Origin: Comamonadaceae bacterium
GTDB taxonomy: Bacteria > Pseudomonadota > Gammaproteobacteria > Burkholderiales > Burkholderiaceae_C
NCBI GenBank assembly: GCA_947456305.1
Contig: CANGPN010000002.1
Coordinates: 115,078 to 179,077 of the forward strand
Direction: 5' to 3'
DNA: 64,000 nt
Positions 31,938-40,606 of the stretch are shown in pieces. Both the position numbers and the translations under genes were made by a program. The notes under the pieces are model-generated. The model was given only the letters and a program-made list of their open reading frames with translations. It was not told the DNA's origin and made no database searches. Positions within the stretch are counted from its first letter, which is position 1, and each line of letters opens with the position of its first letter.

Positions 31938-33452
31938 CTAAAACCTCGGCAACTCCGGGTGACTCATTTGCCCGCCACGCACCAGCATCTTGCCGTACTC
32001 GGCGCAGCGTTGCAGTGTAGGAATCACCTTGCCGGGGTTGAGCAAACCGCTGGGGTCGAAGGCGCGTTTCACACCGAACATTTGCTCGTTCTCAGCCGCT
32101 GAAAACTGCACGCACATGGAGTTGAGTTTTTCCACGCCCACGCCGTGCTCACCGGTTACCGTGCCGCCCATGGCCACACTGGTTTCCAAAATATCTGCGC
32201 CAAAGAGTTCGCAGCGGTGCAACTGATCCGGGTCGTTCGCATCAAACAAAATCAGCGGGTGCAAATTGCCGTCGCCTGCGTGAAACACATTGGCGCAGCG
32301 CAAGCCGTATTTTTTTTCCATCTCGGCAATCGCCAACAAGATGTCTGCCAAACGCTTGCGCGGAATGGTAGAGTCCATGCACATGTAGTCCGGGCTGATG
32401 CGACCACTGGCAGGAAACGCGTTTTTGCGTCCGCTCCAAAATTTCAAGCGTTCTGCTTCGTCTTTGCTGACCGCAATCGCGGTTGCGCCGCAGCCTTGCA
32501 GCACCGCGCTCATGCGCCCGATTTCTTCTTCCACTTCTTCGGGCGTGCCGTCGCTCTCGCACAGCAATATCGCTTCGGCATTCAAGTCGTAACCGGCGTG
32601 CACAAAATCTTCCACCGCCGCAGTCATGGGTTTGTCCATCATTTCCAAACCCGCCGGAATAATGCCGGCCGCAATCACCGCTGCAACCGCGTCACCGGCT
32701 TTGCGCAAATCGTCAAAGCTGGCCATGATGCAACGTGCAAGTTGCGGCTTAGGCGTGAGTTTGACGGTCACTTCAAGTGTGATGGCCAGCATGCCTTCAG
32801 AGCCGACCACGAGCGGCAACACATCCAAACCGGGCGCGTCCAAGGCATCGCCACCGAACTCTATCCATTCGCCCTGAATCGTCAGACCTTTGACCTTCAT
32901 GACGTTATGCAAAGTCAAACCGTATTTCAAACAATGCACGCCGCCGGAGTTTTCTGCCACGTTGCCACCAATGCTGCAAGCGATTTGGCTGGACGGATCG
33001 GGTGCGTAATACAAACCCAAAGGCGCGGCGGCTTCGCTGATGGCGAGGTTGCGCACACCGCTTTGCACCACGGCGGTTCTGCTGTGCAAGTCCATTTTCA
33101 AAATGCGGTTGAACTTGGCGAGTGACAAGGTGACACCTTGCGCATGCGGCATGGCGCCACCAGACAAACCGGTGCCTGCACCACGAGCGACCACCGGCAC
33201 TTGCAGTGCATGGCAAGTGCGCAGCACAGCTTGTACTTGTTCGTAGGTTTCAGGCAAGGCCACGCACAAAGGGCGTTGGCGGTAAGCGGTCAAGCCATCG
33301 CATTCGTAAGGCGTGGTGTTTTCAGATGAGGACAAGACCGCGTGCGCGGGCAGCACTTGGCGCAATGCGTGGACGACTTGTGCGCTGCGTTCTGCGAGTG
33401 AACGGCTATCCGTTTGCAGGCTTTGAAGTTCGGGGGAAGTGATGGCATTCAT
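31938..33452 (-). CDS. glcD: FAD-linked glycolate/D-lactate oxidase subunit GlcD-like
   Basis: A 504-residue flavoprotein of the VAO/PCMH family. The FAD-binding segment has PVVARGAGTGLSGGAMP and CSIGGNVAENSGG. The C-terminal oxidase domain has VFHAGDGNLHP and TGEHGVGVEKL. It oxidises glycolate or D-lactate and passes electrons onward. GlcE and GlcF, needed by E. coli GlcD, are not adjacent, so substrate and partner remain open. Near a RuBisCO operon and the glxR-like gene, glycolate oxidation is attractive but inferred. Confidence 0.85.
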   Translation of the reverse strand: MNAITSPELQSLQTDSRSLAERSAQVVHALRQVLPAHAVLSSSENTTPYECDGLTAYRQRPLCVALPETYEQVQAVLRTCHALQVPVVARGAGTGLSGGAMPHAQGVTLSLAKFNRILKMDLHSRTAVVQSGVRNLAISEAAAPLGLYYAPDPSSQIACSIGGNVAENSGGVHCLKYGLTLHNVMKVKGLTIQGEWIEFGGDALDAPGLDVLPLVVGSEGMLAITLEVTVKLTPKPQLARCIMASFDDLRKAGDAVAAVIAAGIIPAGLEMMDKPMTAAVEDFVHAGYDLNAEAILLCESDGTPEEVEEEIGRMSAVLQGCGATAIAVSKDEAERLKFWSGRKNAFPASGRISPDYMCMDSTIPRKRLADILLAIAEMEKKYGLRCANVFHAGDGNLHPLILFDANDPDQLHRCELFGADILETSVAMGGTVTGEHGVGVEKLNSMCVQFSAAENEQMFGVKRAFDPSGLLNPGKVIPTLQRCAEYGKMLVRGGQMSHPELPRF

Positions 33453-33789
33453 ACCGCTACTGTAAACCGGATAAAGCCACGCCGAGTTGGCAGGCTTTGT
33501 TCACCCCAGCGAGCCTTCAAACATGCATGAGCCGCTGTGTGAAAGCAGGTGTAAGTCCTTGGCATTCAACCGCCTCGCTGAGTTCACAAAGTCAATCACG
33601 CGCAGTGTCAAGAAACTCACAGCAACTCACTTCCGCTAGTTAAACAACTGTCGAAAAAACACAAAAAAGTGTGAATGCCAAGGTGTGCTTTTTCACGCTC
33701 GCATTTGTCTAAAGCATGCAAAAAACAAGTGCGAAACATGGCACTGCTTTTGCCCATGAAGACCCATCAGTCAATGTTTGGAGGTCTTC
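33453..33789. other. 337-bp intergenic leader with inverted repeats
   Basis: There is no convincing gene here. CCTTGGCATTCA (33557-33568) has an exact 12-base inverted partner at 33672-33683. CAGCGAG (33507-33513) pairs with CTCGCTG (33574-33580) around the first arm, so the two pairings exclude each other. A weak hairpin AGTGC/GCACT followed by T residues lies near 33728-33750. Together this looks like a long structured 5' leader for the ClpP-like gene; no known riboswitch core is recognised. Confidence 0.45.
33557..33683. repeat. 12-bp exact inverted repeat, arms 33557-33568 and 33672-33683
   Basis: CCTTGGCATTCA and its exact reverse complement TGAATGCCAAGG are 103 bases apart, upstream of the exported ClpP-like gene. 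In RNA this would be a long-range stem; in DNA it could be paired half-sites. Confidence 0.7.
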
Positions 33790-34506
33790 ATGTTCAACGC
33801 TTCATTTGTACGCCAATGTATTCATCTGCTCGCTGCTTTCAGTGTGCTCATCGCAGGCATGCATTCGGCCCATGCGATTCAAATTCACCGGGTCGATACA
33901 GACGTGTTCATCAGTGGTGACATCGTGGCCAATGACGATGTGAAATTGCGCAACGAATTGGAATCTGCACCGGTCAAGCGTTTGATACTGGTGAACTCGC
34001 GCGGCGGGCATTTGTTTGCGAGTATGAAAATCGCCCGCTGGTTGACCATGCATCCGGTGACTACGCTGGTATCCGGCCCGTGTTTGTCGGCATGCTCACT
34101 CATTTTCATGGCGGGGCAACAACGTCAGTACGCCACCGGTTACGAGCCGCGTTTGACGGTGATTGGCATACACGGCCCCAGCATGCCATTGACCGGTGAA
34201 TTGCTGCCTGCGCATGCCGCAGACATGATGGCTTTTTACAAAGAGCGCATGGGCGATAAATACGATGCGGATTTATTGCGCGTGGCCTTGTTCGAATTGA
34301 AAGATGCCAGCGGCTTCATGTTGATTCGCGAGATCAGTCGCAACCAACCGCGCGACCGCATCACCTTGTTGTGCCCGACCTCCAGCACACCGCGTTGGCG
34401 CTGCACCGAGTACCCGCGACAGGATGCCTACACACTGGGATTGGTGACATCAACGGAGACAGTTGCACTTGACTTGCCCGAGGCGATGAAGCCTAGAATG
34501 CCTTGA
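33790..34506 (+). CDS. Exported ClpP/crotonase-fold protein
   Basis: A 238-residue protein with a cleavable signal peptide (MFNASF...GMHSAHA, cut near residue 29). The mature part has the ClpP-like order: a first strand with VFISGDI, the substrate-binding LVNSRGGHLFASMKIA, then SGPCLSACSLIFMAG with a candidate nucleophile Ser100, and IGIHGP with candidate His128. Similar periplasmic proteins exist, with no established function. GGAGG five bases upstream fixes the start at 33790. It has its own long leader and no operon partner. Confidence 0.8.
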   Translation: MFNASFVRQCIHLLAAFSVLIAGMHSAHAIQIHRVDTDVFISGDIVANDDVKLRNELESAPVKRLILVNSRGGHLFASMKIARWLTMHPVTTLVSGPCLSACSLIFMAGQQRQYATGYEPRLTVIGIHGPSMPLTGELLPAHAADMMAFYKERMGDKYDADLLRVALFELKDASGFMLIREISRNQPRDRITLLCPTSSTPRWRCTEYPRQDAYTLGLVTSTETVALDLPEAMKPRMP

Positions 34507-34558
34507 GGTCCTGTGGCAATGTCGCGGGGCACGCCCATTGTTCAAGGAGGCATTGCCC

Positions 34559-35893
34559 ATGGGAGCCGCTGACATCCATTTAGACAACCTCTGGTTGCCG
34601 TTCACGCCGAACAAAGATTTTCACCATTCACCCCGCGTGTTCACCGGGGCAAACGGCATGTACTTCACCACCGCAGACGGCCGCCAAGTGTTGGACGGTG
34701 TGTCCAGCTTGTGGTGTGTCGGTGCCGGACACAACCGGCGCGAAATCAACGAAGCCATTTACAAACAACTGCAAACGCTGGACTACTCGACCGCGTTTCA
34801 GTTCGGCAATGACCGCGCGTTTGAAGCTGCGCAGATGATTGCAGCGCTTGCACCGGGCGACTTGAACAAAGTGTTTTTCTGTACCTCGGGCTCGGAAGCG
34901 GCGGACACCTCCATGAAGATGGCGCTGGCTTATCACCGCGCGCGCGGACAAGGACAACGCAGCGTGTTCATCGGGCGTGAACGCGGCTACCACGGCGTGG
35001 GTTTTGGCGGCATGAGCGTGGGCGGCATTGGCGGCAACCGCAAGTTGTTCGGCTCGGCCATGTTGCCGCATGTAGACCATTTGCGTTTCATTCACGACCC
35101 GGTCAACCATGCGTATATCAACGGCGAGCAACCCGTGTTTGCCGAGGACTGGCTGCTTGAATTGGAGCAACGCATTCTGCCTTTGCACGACCCGAGCAAT
35201 GTGGCGGCCATCATCGTCGAGCCCGTGGCTGGCAGCGCCGGTTGGTACATACCGCCCAAGGGCTATTTGCAACGCTTGCGTGAGATTTGCGACAAGCACG
35301 GCATTCTGTTGATTTTTGATGAAGTCATCACCGGCTTTGGTCGCATGGGTGCGCCGTTCGCAGCGGACTACTTCGGTGTCGTGCCCGACATGTTGAACTT
35401 TGCCAAATGCGTCACCAACGGCGTGGTGCCCATGGGCGGCGTGGTGTGCCGCGATGGTGTTTACGAGGCCATCATGTCTGTGCCCACCGCTTCACATGTG
35501 ATCGAGTTTTCACATGGCTATACCTACTCAGGCCACCCGGTGGCGTGCGCTGCGGCAGTGGCCACGATGAAGTTGTTGGCCGAAGAAAAATTGTTTGAAC
35601 GTGCCGCCAGCATGGCACCACACTTAGGCAATGCAGTTCACGCCGCTGCCAAAGGCCTGCCGAATGTGATCAGCATTCGCTCCTTGGGCTTGGCCGCTGC
35701 CGTTGAATTGAGTCCTTCTGACAAAGGCGTGGGCGCGCGCGGCTATGCGGTGTTTTTGGAATGCTTAAAACACGACGTATTGGTGCGCAGCGCCGGTGAC
35801 AACTTGGTGCTGGCCCCGGCCTATGTGGTGGAGAAAGCGCAGATCGAGCAGATGGCCGATGTGTTGGCGCAGGCCATCAAGCGGGTGGCTTGA
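34559..35893 (+). CDS. Omega-amino acid:pyruvate aminotransferase
   Basis: A 444-residue class III PLP transaminase. TSGSEAADTSMKMA binds the cofactor phosphate, FDEVITGFGRMG holds the PLP Asp, and the Schiff-base Lys lies in NFAKCVTNG. DNLWLPFTPNKDFHHSPR at the N-terminus is typical of beta-alanine:pyruvate transaminases. The ATG at 34559 follows AAGGAGG by eight bases; the earlier TTG is unnecessary. The amino donor (beta-alanine or another omega-amine) cannot be settled from sequence. Confidence 0.9.
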   Translation: MGAADIHLDNLWLPFTPNKDFHHSPRVFTGANGMYFTTADGRQVLDGVSSLWCVGAGHNRREINEAIYKQLQTLDYSTAFQFGNDRAFEAAQMIAALAPGDLNKVFFCTSGSEAADTSMKMALAYHRARGQGQRSVFIGRERGYHGVGFGGMSVGGIGGNRKLFGSAMLPHVDHLRFIHDPVNHAYINGEQPVFAEDWLLELEQRILPLHDPSNVAAIIVEPVAGSAGWYIPPKGYLQRLREICDKHGILLIFDEVITGFGRMGAPFAADYFGVVPDMLNFAKCVTNGVVPMGGVVCRDGVYEAIMSVPTASHVIEFSHGYTYSGHPVACAAAVATMKLLAEEKLFERAASMAPHLGNAVHAAAKGLPNVISIRSLGLAAAVELSPSDKGVGARGYAVFLECLKHDVLVRSAGDNLVLAPAYVVEKAQIEQMADVLAQAIKRVA

Positions 35894-35968
35894 TTATTTG
35901 AGTGATCCCCGGTAAGCGTGATGCATGCAAAGCAGCGCATGTCGCATGCTGCCGAGCCAGTGGCTGTA

Positions 35969-37279
35969 TCAGGGCGGCTGCACCTTGCTCAGGTTTTGTT
36001 CCAGCACATCGCCATTGCTTTGCGCGATCCGTACTTTGACGGGCAAATACCCGTAAGCAGGTGACAGCCAGACATCTGCGGTCTGGTCATAAGCACCTTT
36101 AAACACACGGCTCAATTTCCAGGCACTCACCGGGCCTATAGGCAATTGCACAGTTTCTTGCTTGTCCACTTGGAAAGTCCAGATATCTGCGCTTTTGGCC
36201 GCCACCACCTGAAAACCGATTTGCTGACCGGCTTGGCGCAATTCCGGTGTGCCCGCGAGCAGCGCAGGCAGCTGGGCGAACAGACTGAGTCTGTCCTGCG
36301 CAGCCGGTAACAAAGGCTGGGGGTTGCTGTTGGCGCTGAAGATCAATTGCCCTTTGTCTCGGTCGAAATGCGCGGCCACTTCTTGTTTGTATTTGTCGCC
36401 GAAGCGCTTAGGTTGCAGCCCTTGCAGGCTGAGCTGACCGACGCTGGTTTGGGTTTTGCTACCCAACAGGAAATGGCGTATCTCTAAGCGCATTTCGTAA
36501 TTTTTTCCATCGTGGCGCCACAGCATCTCACCGTCTGCATTGAAACGGATACCTTTGCTTTCGCCTATGACTTCGTAAATGAATTTGGTGGATGCGGGCC
36601 AAGCAAACCGCGCCTGTGCCAGCCAGGGCGGGGCCTCGTCGCTGGGAGCGATGACTGTCGCGGCGGGTGCTGCGGCAGCAGCGTTGTCGGGCTTGGTTGT
36701 CCCGGCCGTGGCAGACGGCGACTCAGTGACGGCAGGGGCCGTGGCGGGTGCAGGCACTGGTACCAAGGGCGGGGTAGCCGCCAGTGTTGGCGCGGCATCA
36801 GCCCGGGGCAATGCAGCAGGTGGGTCCGCCGGGGGTGCTGACACCACAGGCGCAGGTGCAGTAGCCTTCGCAGATTGCGCATCGGTTTCAGGTACAGCTG
36901 TAGACAACGGTTCTGGCCTTGGGTTTTCTGGTAAATCCCGCGCCTTGTCAATCTGAGCGGTCTCCGCCGGTTGGTAATCATCAGTTAAGTTGACCGCATG
37001 CAGTCCTTGAACGATCGCTGCGGTCTGAACCAGTGGCAGCGGCTTGGGCGTTGCCCTTGATTGGGTGTCGGACGTCTTAAGAGCAGGTGCTACAGGTGTA
37101 GCTTCGCCAGCAGCACTGTCGGTAGTCAACTGCAATGGCGCAGTTTGACCCGGGGTTAGCTGCGTCGGCCACAGTGTGGAAAGCGAATGAAGGCCGACCA
37201 AGTGCAGACACACAACCAGTAGCAGCAACAGGGCCGGTGCCAGTCGTTGCTTCAGAGGCGATGGATAGAATGGCTGCAT
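35969..37279 (-). CDS. DUF3108 protein with Ala/Pro-rich linker
   Basis: A 436-residue protein with a short N-terminal membrane anchor (LAPALLLLLVVCLHLVGL), then about 170 residues of low-complexity Ala/Pro/Thr linker. A C-terminal beta-rich domain of DUF3108 type follows (FIYEVIGESKGIRFNADGEM, VGQLSLQGLQPKRF, VWLSPAYGYLPVKVRI). The arrangement resembles envelope-spanning proteins; function is unknown. ATG 37279 shares two bases with the start codon of the divergent FAH gene. Confidence 0.85.
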   Translation of the reverse strand: MQPFYPSPLKQRLAPALLLLLVVCLHLVGLHSLSTLWPTQLTPGQTAPLQLTTDSAAGEATPVAPALKTSDTQSRATPKPLPLVQTAAIVQGLHAVNLTDDYQPAETAQIDKARDLPENPRPEPLSTAVPETDAQSAKATAPAPVVSAPPADPPAALPRADAAPTLAATPPLVPVPAPATAPAVTESPSATAGTTKPDNAAAAAPAATVIAPSDEAPPWLAQARFAWPASTKFIYEVIGESKGIRFNADGEMLWRHDGKNYEMRLEIRHFLLGSKTQTSVGQLSLQGLQPKRFGDKYKQEVAAHFDRDKGQLIFSANSNPQPLLPAAQDRLSLFAQLPALLAGTPELRQAGQQIGFQVVAAKSADIWTFQVDKQETVQLPIGPVSAWKLSRVFKGAYDQTADVWLSPAYGYLPVKVRIAQSNGDVLEQNLSKVQPP

Positions 37280-38288
37280 GAAATTAGCGACATACAAAGA
37301 TGGTTCACGCGACGGACAACTGGTGGTGGTGTCACGCGATTTGACAAGCGCCCATTATGCGAGCGGCATGGCATCCCGTTTACAACAGGCGTTGGACGAC
37401 TGGAACTTCATTTCCCCCCAATTACAAGACCTGTACCAGACCTTGAACCAAGGCAAGGCCAGGCATGCGTTTGCCTTCGATCCCAAGATGTGCATGGCGC
37501 CGCTGCCGCGTGCTTACCAATGGGCCGATGGCTCGGCTTACATGAACCACGTGGAGTTGGTGCGGGCTTCCCGCAATAGCGAAGTGCCTTCCAACTATTA
37601 CGACGATCCGCTGATGTACCAGGGCGGCAGTGATGACTTCATCGGCCCGTGCGACGACATCATTGCGGTCAGCACCGATCACGGCATTGACTTTGAAGCT
37701 GAGGTGACTGTGATTACCGGCGATGTGCCTATGCAAGCCACCGCCGAGCAGGCGTTGGAGGGCATACGTTTGGTGATGCTGGCGAATGACGTGTCCTTGC
37801 GTCGTCTGATTCCGGCTGAACTGGCCAAGAACTTTGGTTTTTTGCAAGGCAAACCGGCGACGGCTTTCAGCCCGGTGGCCGTCACCTTGGATGAGCTTGG
37901 CAGCGCTTGGGACCACGGGCGTTTGCACTTGACCATGCGGGTCGATTGGAACGGCAAGCGCGTTGGTATGTGCGACGCCGGTCCCGAGATGACGTTTCAT
38001 TTCGGCCAGCTGATTGCGCATCTAGCTAAGACCCGCAACGTGCGAGCGGGCAGCATCATCGGCAGCGGCACGGTCAGCAACAAAGCCATCGAAACCGATG
38101 GGCGCAAAGACTGGCCCAAAGGCTATAGCTGCATCGCCGAAAAACGCGCCATCGAAACTATTTTGGACGGCAAGGCTACCACCGATTTCATGCAGTTCGG
38201 CGACAGCGTGCGCATAGAAATGAAAGACAAAGACGGCCACAGCGTGTTCGGTGCTATCGACCAGAAAGTAGCGCCCTTGCGCGCTTAA
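37278..38288 (+). CDS. Fumarylacetoacetate hydrolase-family protein
   Basis: A 336-residue FAH-superfamily enzyme. It has an N-terminal FAH-like domain (MKLATYKDGSRDGQLVVVS, APLPRAYQWADGSAYMNHV). The metal-binding core has STDHGIDFEAEVTVITGD, where the Glu residues coordinate Mg/Ca, and later GSIIGSGTVSNKA. Members hydrolyse fumarylacetoacetate or decarboxylate oxaloacetate-type substrates. No tyrosine- or aromatic-degradation genes are adjacent, so the substrate is open. Its start codon overlaps that of the DUF3108 gene. Confidence 0.9.
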   Translation: MKLATYKDGSRDGQLVVVSRDLTSAHYASGMASRLQQALDDWNFISPQLQDLYQTLNQGKARHAFAFDPKMCMAPLPRAYQWADGSAYMNHVELVRASRNSEVPSNYYDDPLMYQGGSDDFIGPCDDIIAVSTDHGIDFEAEVTVITGDVPMQATAEQALEGIRLVMLANDVSLRRLIPAELAKNFGFLQGKPATAFSPVAVTLDELGSAWDHGRLHLTMRVDWNGKRVGMCDAGPEMTFHFGQLIAHLAKTRNVRAGSIIGSGTVSNKAIETDGRKDWPKGYSCIAEKRAIETILDGKATTDFMQFGDSVRIEMKDKDGHSVFGAIDQKVAPLRA

Positions 38289-38373
38289 GTCGCCGGCCTA
38301 CAAAGCGCTTCTTTGCAGTTCAAGCGATGAAAGACTGACATACATTGCCGGTCCGAATCGGCACTTGCAAGCC

Positions 38374-38748
38374 TTAAACCTGACCCGGGTTGGCCGCCAT
38401 CCGGTCAAACTTTTTGAAATACTTGCGCGCCATGGCGACCAACTGCGGGTCGCTGGGGTGGTCGCTGGCCACGTTGTCGACGATGGCGTGCGCCACGCCT
38501 TTGGCATGGTGTTCGCACCAATGCTTGAACTCGGTACGCGCCGCACCCGGCCCGGTGAGCAACACCTCATGCGTGCCTTGCAACTTGGTACTGACTTCCT
38601 TGAAAAACGAAGCGGCATCGGCGTGCTTTCCCTGGTGGCTGTGGTGGCTGCGTGAATGTATGCGTTCAGCTTCTACATGCTCGCGGTCAAACATCACCAC
38701 GTGGGCTTGTTCGTGGTCTATCCAGACGATGGCGTGGTAAGTGGACAT
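38374..38748 (-). CDS. eRF1-domain-3-like 'translational machinery' protein
   Basis: A 124-residue protein starting YHAIVWIDHEQAHVVMF, with a His-rich stretch (SRSHHSHQGKH). VLLTGPGAARTEFKHW and SDPQLVAMARKYFKKFDRM follow. This resembles short proteins annotated as translational machinery or eRF1-like (baeRF-type) in Burkholderiales; the GPG..K.EF block is the shared element. The role is unproven. It lies 11 bp after the DksA-like gene on the same strand, so the two are likely co-expressed. Confidence 0.75.
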   Translation of the reverse strand: MSTYHAIVWIDHEQAHVVMFDREHVEAERIHSRSHHSHQGKHADAASFFKEVSTKLQGTHEVLLTGPGAARTEFKHWCEHHAKGVAHAIVDNVASDHPSDPQLVAMARKYFKKFDRMAANPGQV

Positions 38749-38759
38749 GGTGTGCTTTC

Positions 38760-39131
38760 TCAGTGTGCAGCGTGTGCGGTTTCAAAAATGGTTTGGCAAG
38801 CCAGGCAGCGCGTGGCTTGCGGTGCGGCCAGCAAACGCTCTCGCGGCATGCTGACACCGCATTCCTCACACAAGCCGTAAACGCCTTGGGTGATGCGTTT
38901 GAGCGCCTCGTCTATGGATTGCAATTGGGCGGTTTCGTTTTCATTGATGGCGAATTCAATATCGCGTTCGGTGTTGATCTCGCCAGGGTCATCTTGCGTG
39001 TGGTCAAAATGGGCAAAGGCGACGTCGGCGCGGCTGACTTGGCCACCGCGTTGCTGGGCGATGCGGGCCAACAGGTCTTGGCGCATTTGCATGAGTGTTT
39101 GCAAGTACGGTTGCAACTTGGTTTGTGTCAT
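38760..39131 (-). CDS. DksA/TraR-type zinc-finger protein
   Basis: A 123-residue protein with a coiled-coil half (residues about 10-80) and a C4 zinc finger CEECG...CLACQ near the C-terminus. The coiled-coil tip has FAINENETAQLQSIDEALKRI. DksA proteins enter the RNA polymerase secondary channel and work with ppGpp; this short form may be a paralogue rather than the main DksA. The start is MTQTKLQPYL at 39131. It is probably co-transcribed with the eRF1-like gene. Confidence 0.85.
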   Translation of the reverse strand: MTQTKLQPYLQTLMQMRQDLLARIAQQRGGQVSRADVAFAHFDHTQDDPGEINTERDIEFAINENETAQLQSIDEALKRITQGVYGLCEECGVSMPRERLLAAPQATRCLACQTIFETAHAAH

Positions 39132-39266
39132 GGTGTGTGATTGCGTAGTCAACAGAGCTTGATCTTGCGCGCCGCCTTCACAAGTTCACTTGATATTTGT
39201 CAACAAAGACGGTGGCGCTTGTCGCCAAGGCAAAATCAGTCCATACAACTTTGACGGATACGCGCC

Positions 39267-40073
39267 ATGAAACCGATTGACTACAGCGTTTACGAAACCT
39301 TGCACATCACACGTCGCGGCCCGCATGACAGCGTGCTCGATATACAAATGAAAGCGGCCAACGGCAAATTGCCCACCGCCGGTCACCAAGGCCATGCGGA
39401 TTTGTGCGAGATATGGCGTGACATAGGCCGCGACGACAGCGTGCGTTGCGCGGTATTGCGCGGCGAAGGCATGGGGTTTTCCGGCGGCGGCGATTTGCAA
39501 CTGGTGAACGACATGGCGCAGGATTTCGAGATCCGCACCCGCGTGTGGAAAGAAGCACGCGACTTGGTCTATAACATCATCAATTGCGACAAACCGGTGG
39601 TCAGCGCCATGCACGGCCCGGCGGTCGGTGCCGGTCTGGTGGCCGGTTTGCTGGCCGATATTTCAATCGCCGCCAAGAGCGCCAAGATTGTTGACGGTCA
39701 CACGCGATTGGGCGTGGCCGCCGGTGACCACGCGGCCATCATCTGGCCGTTGTTGTGCGGCATGGCCAAAGCCAAATACTATTTGATGCTGTGCGAACCG
39801 GTCAGCGGCGAAGAGGCCGAGCGCATCGGTTTGGTGTCGCTGTGCGTGGACGACGACAAGCTGCTGGACAAAGCTTATGAAGTGGCCGACAAACTCGCCT
39901 CAGGCAGCCAGACCGCCATACGCTGGACCAAGTATTCGCTGAACAACTGGTTGCGCCAGGCCGGTCCTTCGTTTGACACATCGCTGGCGCTGGAGTTCAT
40001 GGGCTTTGGCGGCCCGGATGTGCGCGAGGGCGTGGCTTCTCTGAAGGAAAAACGCCGCCCCGTGTTTGACTGA
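39267..40073 (+). CDS. Enoyl-CoA hydratase/isomerase-family protein
   Basis: A 268-residue crotonase-fold protein. The first oxyanion segment is [16 protein letters not shown] and the second is [22 protein letters not shown]. Conserved residues run to RPVFD at the C-terminus. Substrate specificity is not evident; it stands alone rather than with thiolase or acyl-CoA dehydrogenase genes. Confidence 0.88.
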   Translation: MKPIDYSVYETLHITRRGPHDSVLDIQMKAANGKLPTAGHQGHADLCEIWRDIGRDDSVRCAVLRGEGMGFSGGGDLQLVNDMAQDFEIRTRVWKEARDLVYNIINCDKPVVSAMHGPAVGAGLVAGLLADISIAAKSAKIVDGHTRLGVAAGDHAAIIWPLLCGMAKAKYYLMLCEPVSGEEAERIGLVSLCVDDDKLLDKAYEVADKLASGSQTAIRWTKYSLNNWLRQAGPSFDTSLALEFMGFGGPDVREGVASLKEKRRPVFD

Positions 40074-40111
40074 GCGGTAGACAAACAAGCGTTCTGCTTA
40101 CAATTTTGGCC

Positions 40112-40468
40112 ATGTATCCCCTGAGACAAACCCGCAGATTCGCCCGCCATGTGCTGGCTTGGTTTGTACTGTCCTTGGGGCTGTCATTTGCTCAGCCATT
40201 GCTGGCACAACCATCGGTAGAGTTGGTGTGCAGCAGTGGCGGCGTCATGAAAATGATGACGCCTGACGCGGGTGACAGAGCAGCGCACCAGCACCAGGAT
40301 TGCAGTGTTTGCATGTCTGTCGCCATGCCGCCTGCCATATCGCTTGGCGCGCCAGTCCTGCCACTCACCCCGTGTCTGCTATTCCTTGCTATTGATATTT
40401 CCCGGGCCGCTGCTGATGCTGCGCCGCCCTTGCCCGCTCGCGGGCCGCCTTCGCTGATCCGCGCTTAA
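40112..40468 (+). CDS. DUF2946 protein (copper-linked family)
   Basis: A 118-residue secreted or membrane-tethered protein with a signal-like N-terminus ([19 protein letters not shown]). A His/Cys motif follows ([16 protein letters not shown]), then a hydrophobic stretch. The family is small, Cys/His-bearing and often found near copper genes; a metal role is inferred. The TTG at 40106 two codons upstream is a weak alternative start. It opens the probable copper block. Confidence 0.75.
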   Translation: MYPLRQTRRFARHVLAWFVLSLGLSFAQPLLAQPSVELVCSSGGVMKMMTPDAGDRAAHQHQDCSVCMSVAMPPAISLGAPVLPLTPCLLFLAIDISRAAADAAPPLPARGPPSLIRA

Positions 40469-40504
40469 CCCTACGCCGCTCTATCAAGCATTAGGCGTTA
40501 ATTG

Positions 40505-40528
40505 GCTGTGCAATGAACAACGCACAGC
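40505..40528. repeat. 7-bp inverted repeat before the Cys-rich outer-membrane gene
   Basis: GCTGTGC-N10-GCACAGC, in the 138-bp interval between DUF2946 and the outer-membrane protein gene. It could be a regulator-binding site; there is no T-run, so it is not a typical terminator. Confidence 0.5.
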
Positions 40529-40606
40529 ATCCCGGCTGGTTTGTCTGTCGCCTGCATGTTTGGGCGCTGCATGAACCGGTCTACTTACGGATCAACAGGA
40601 AAAGTT

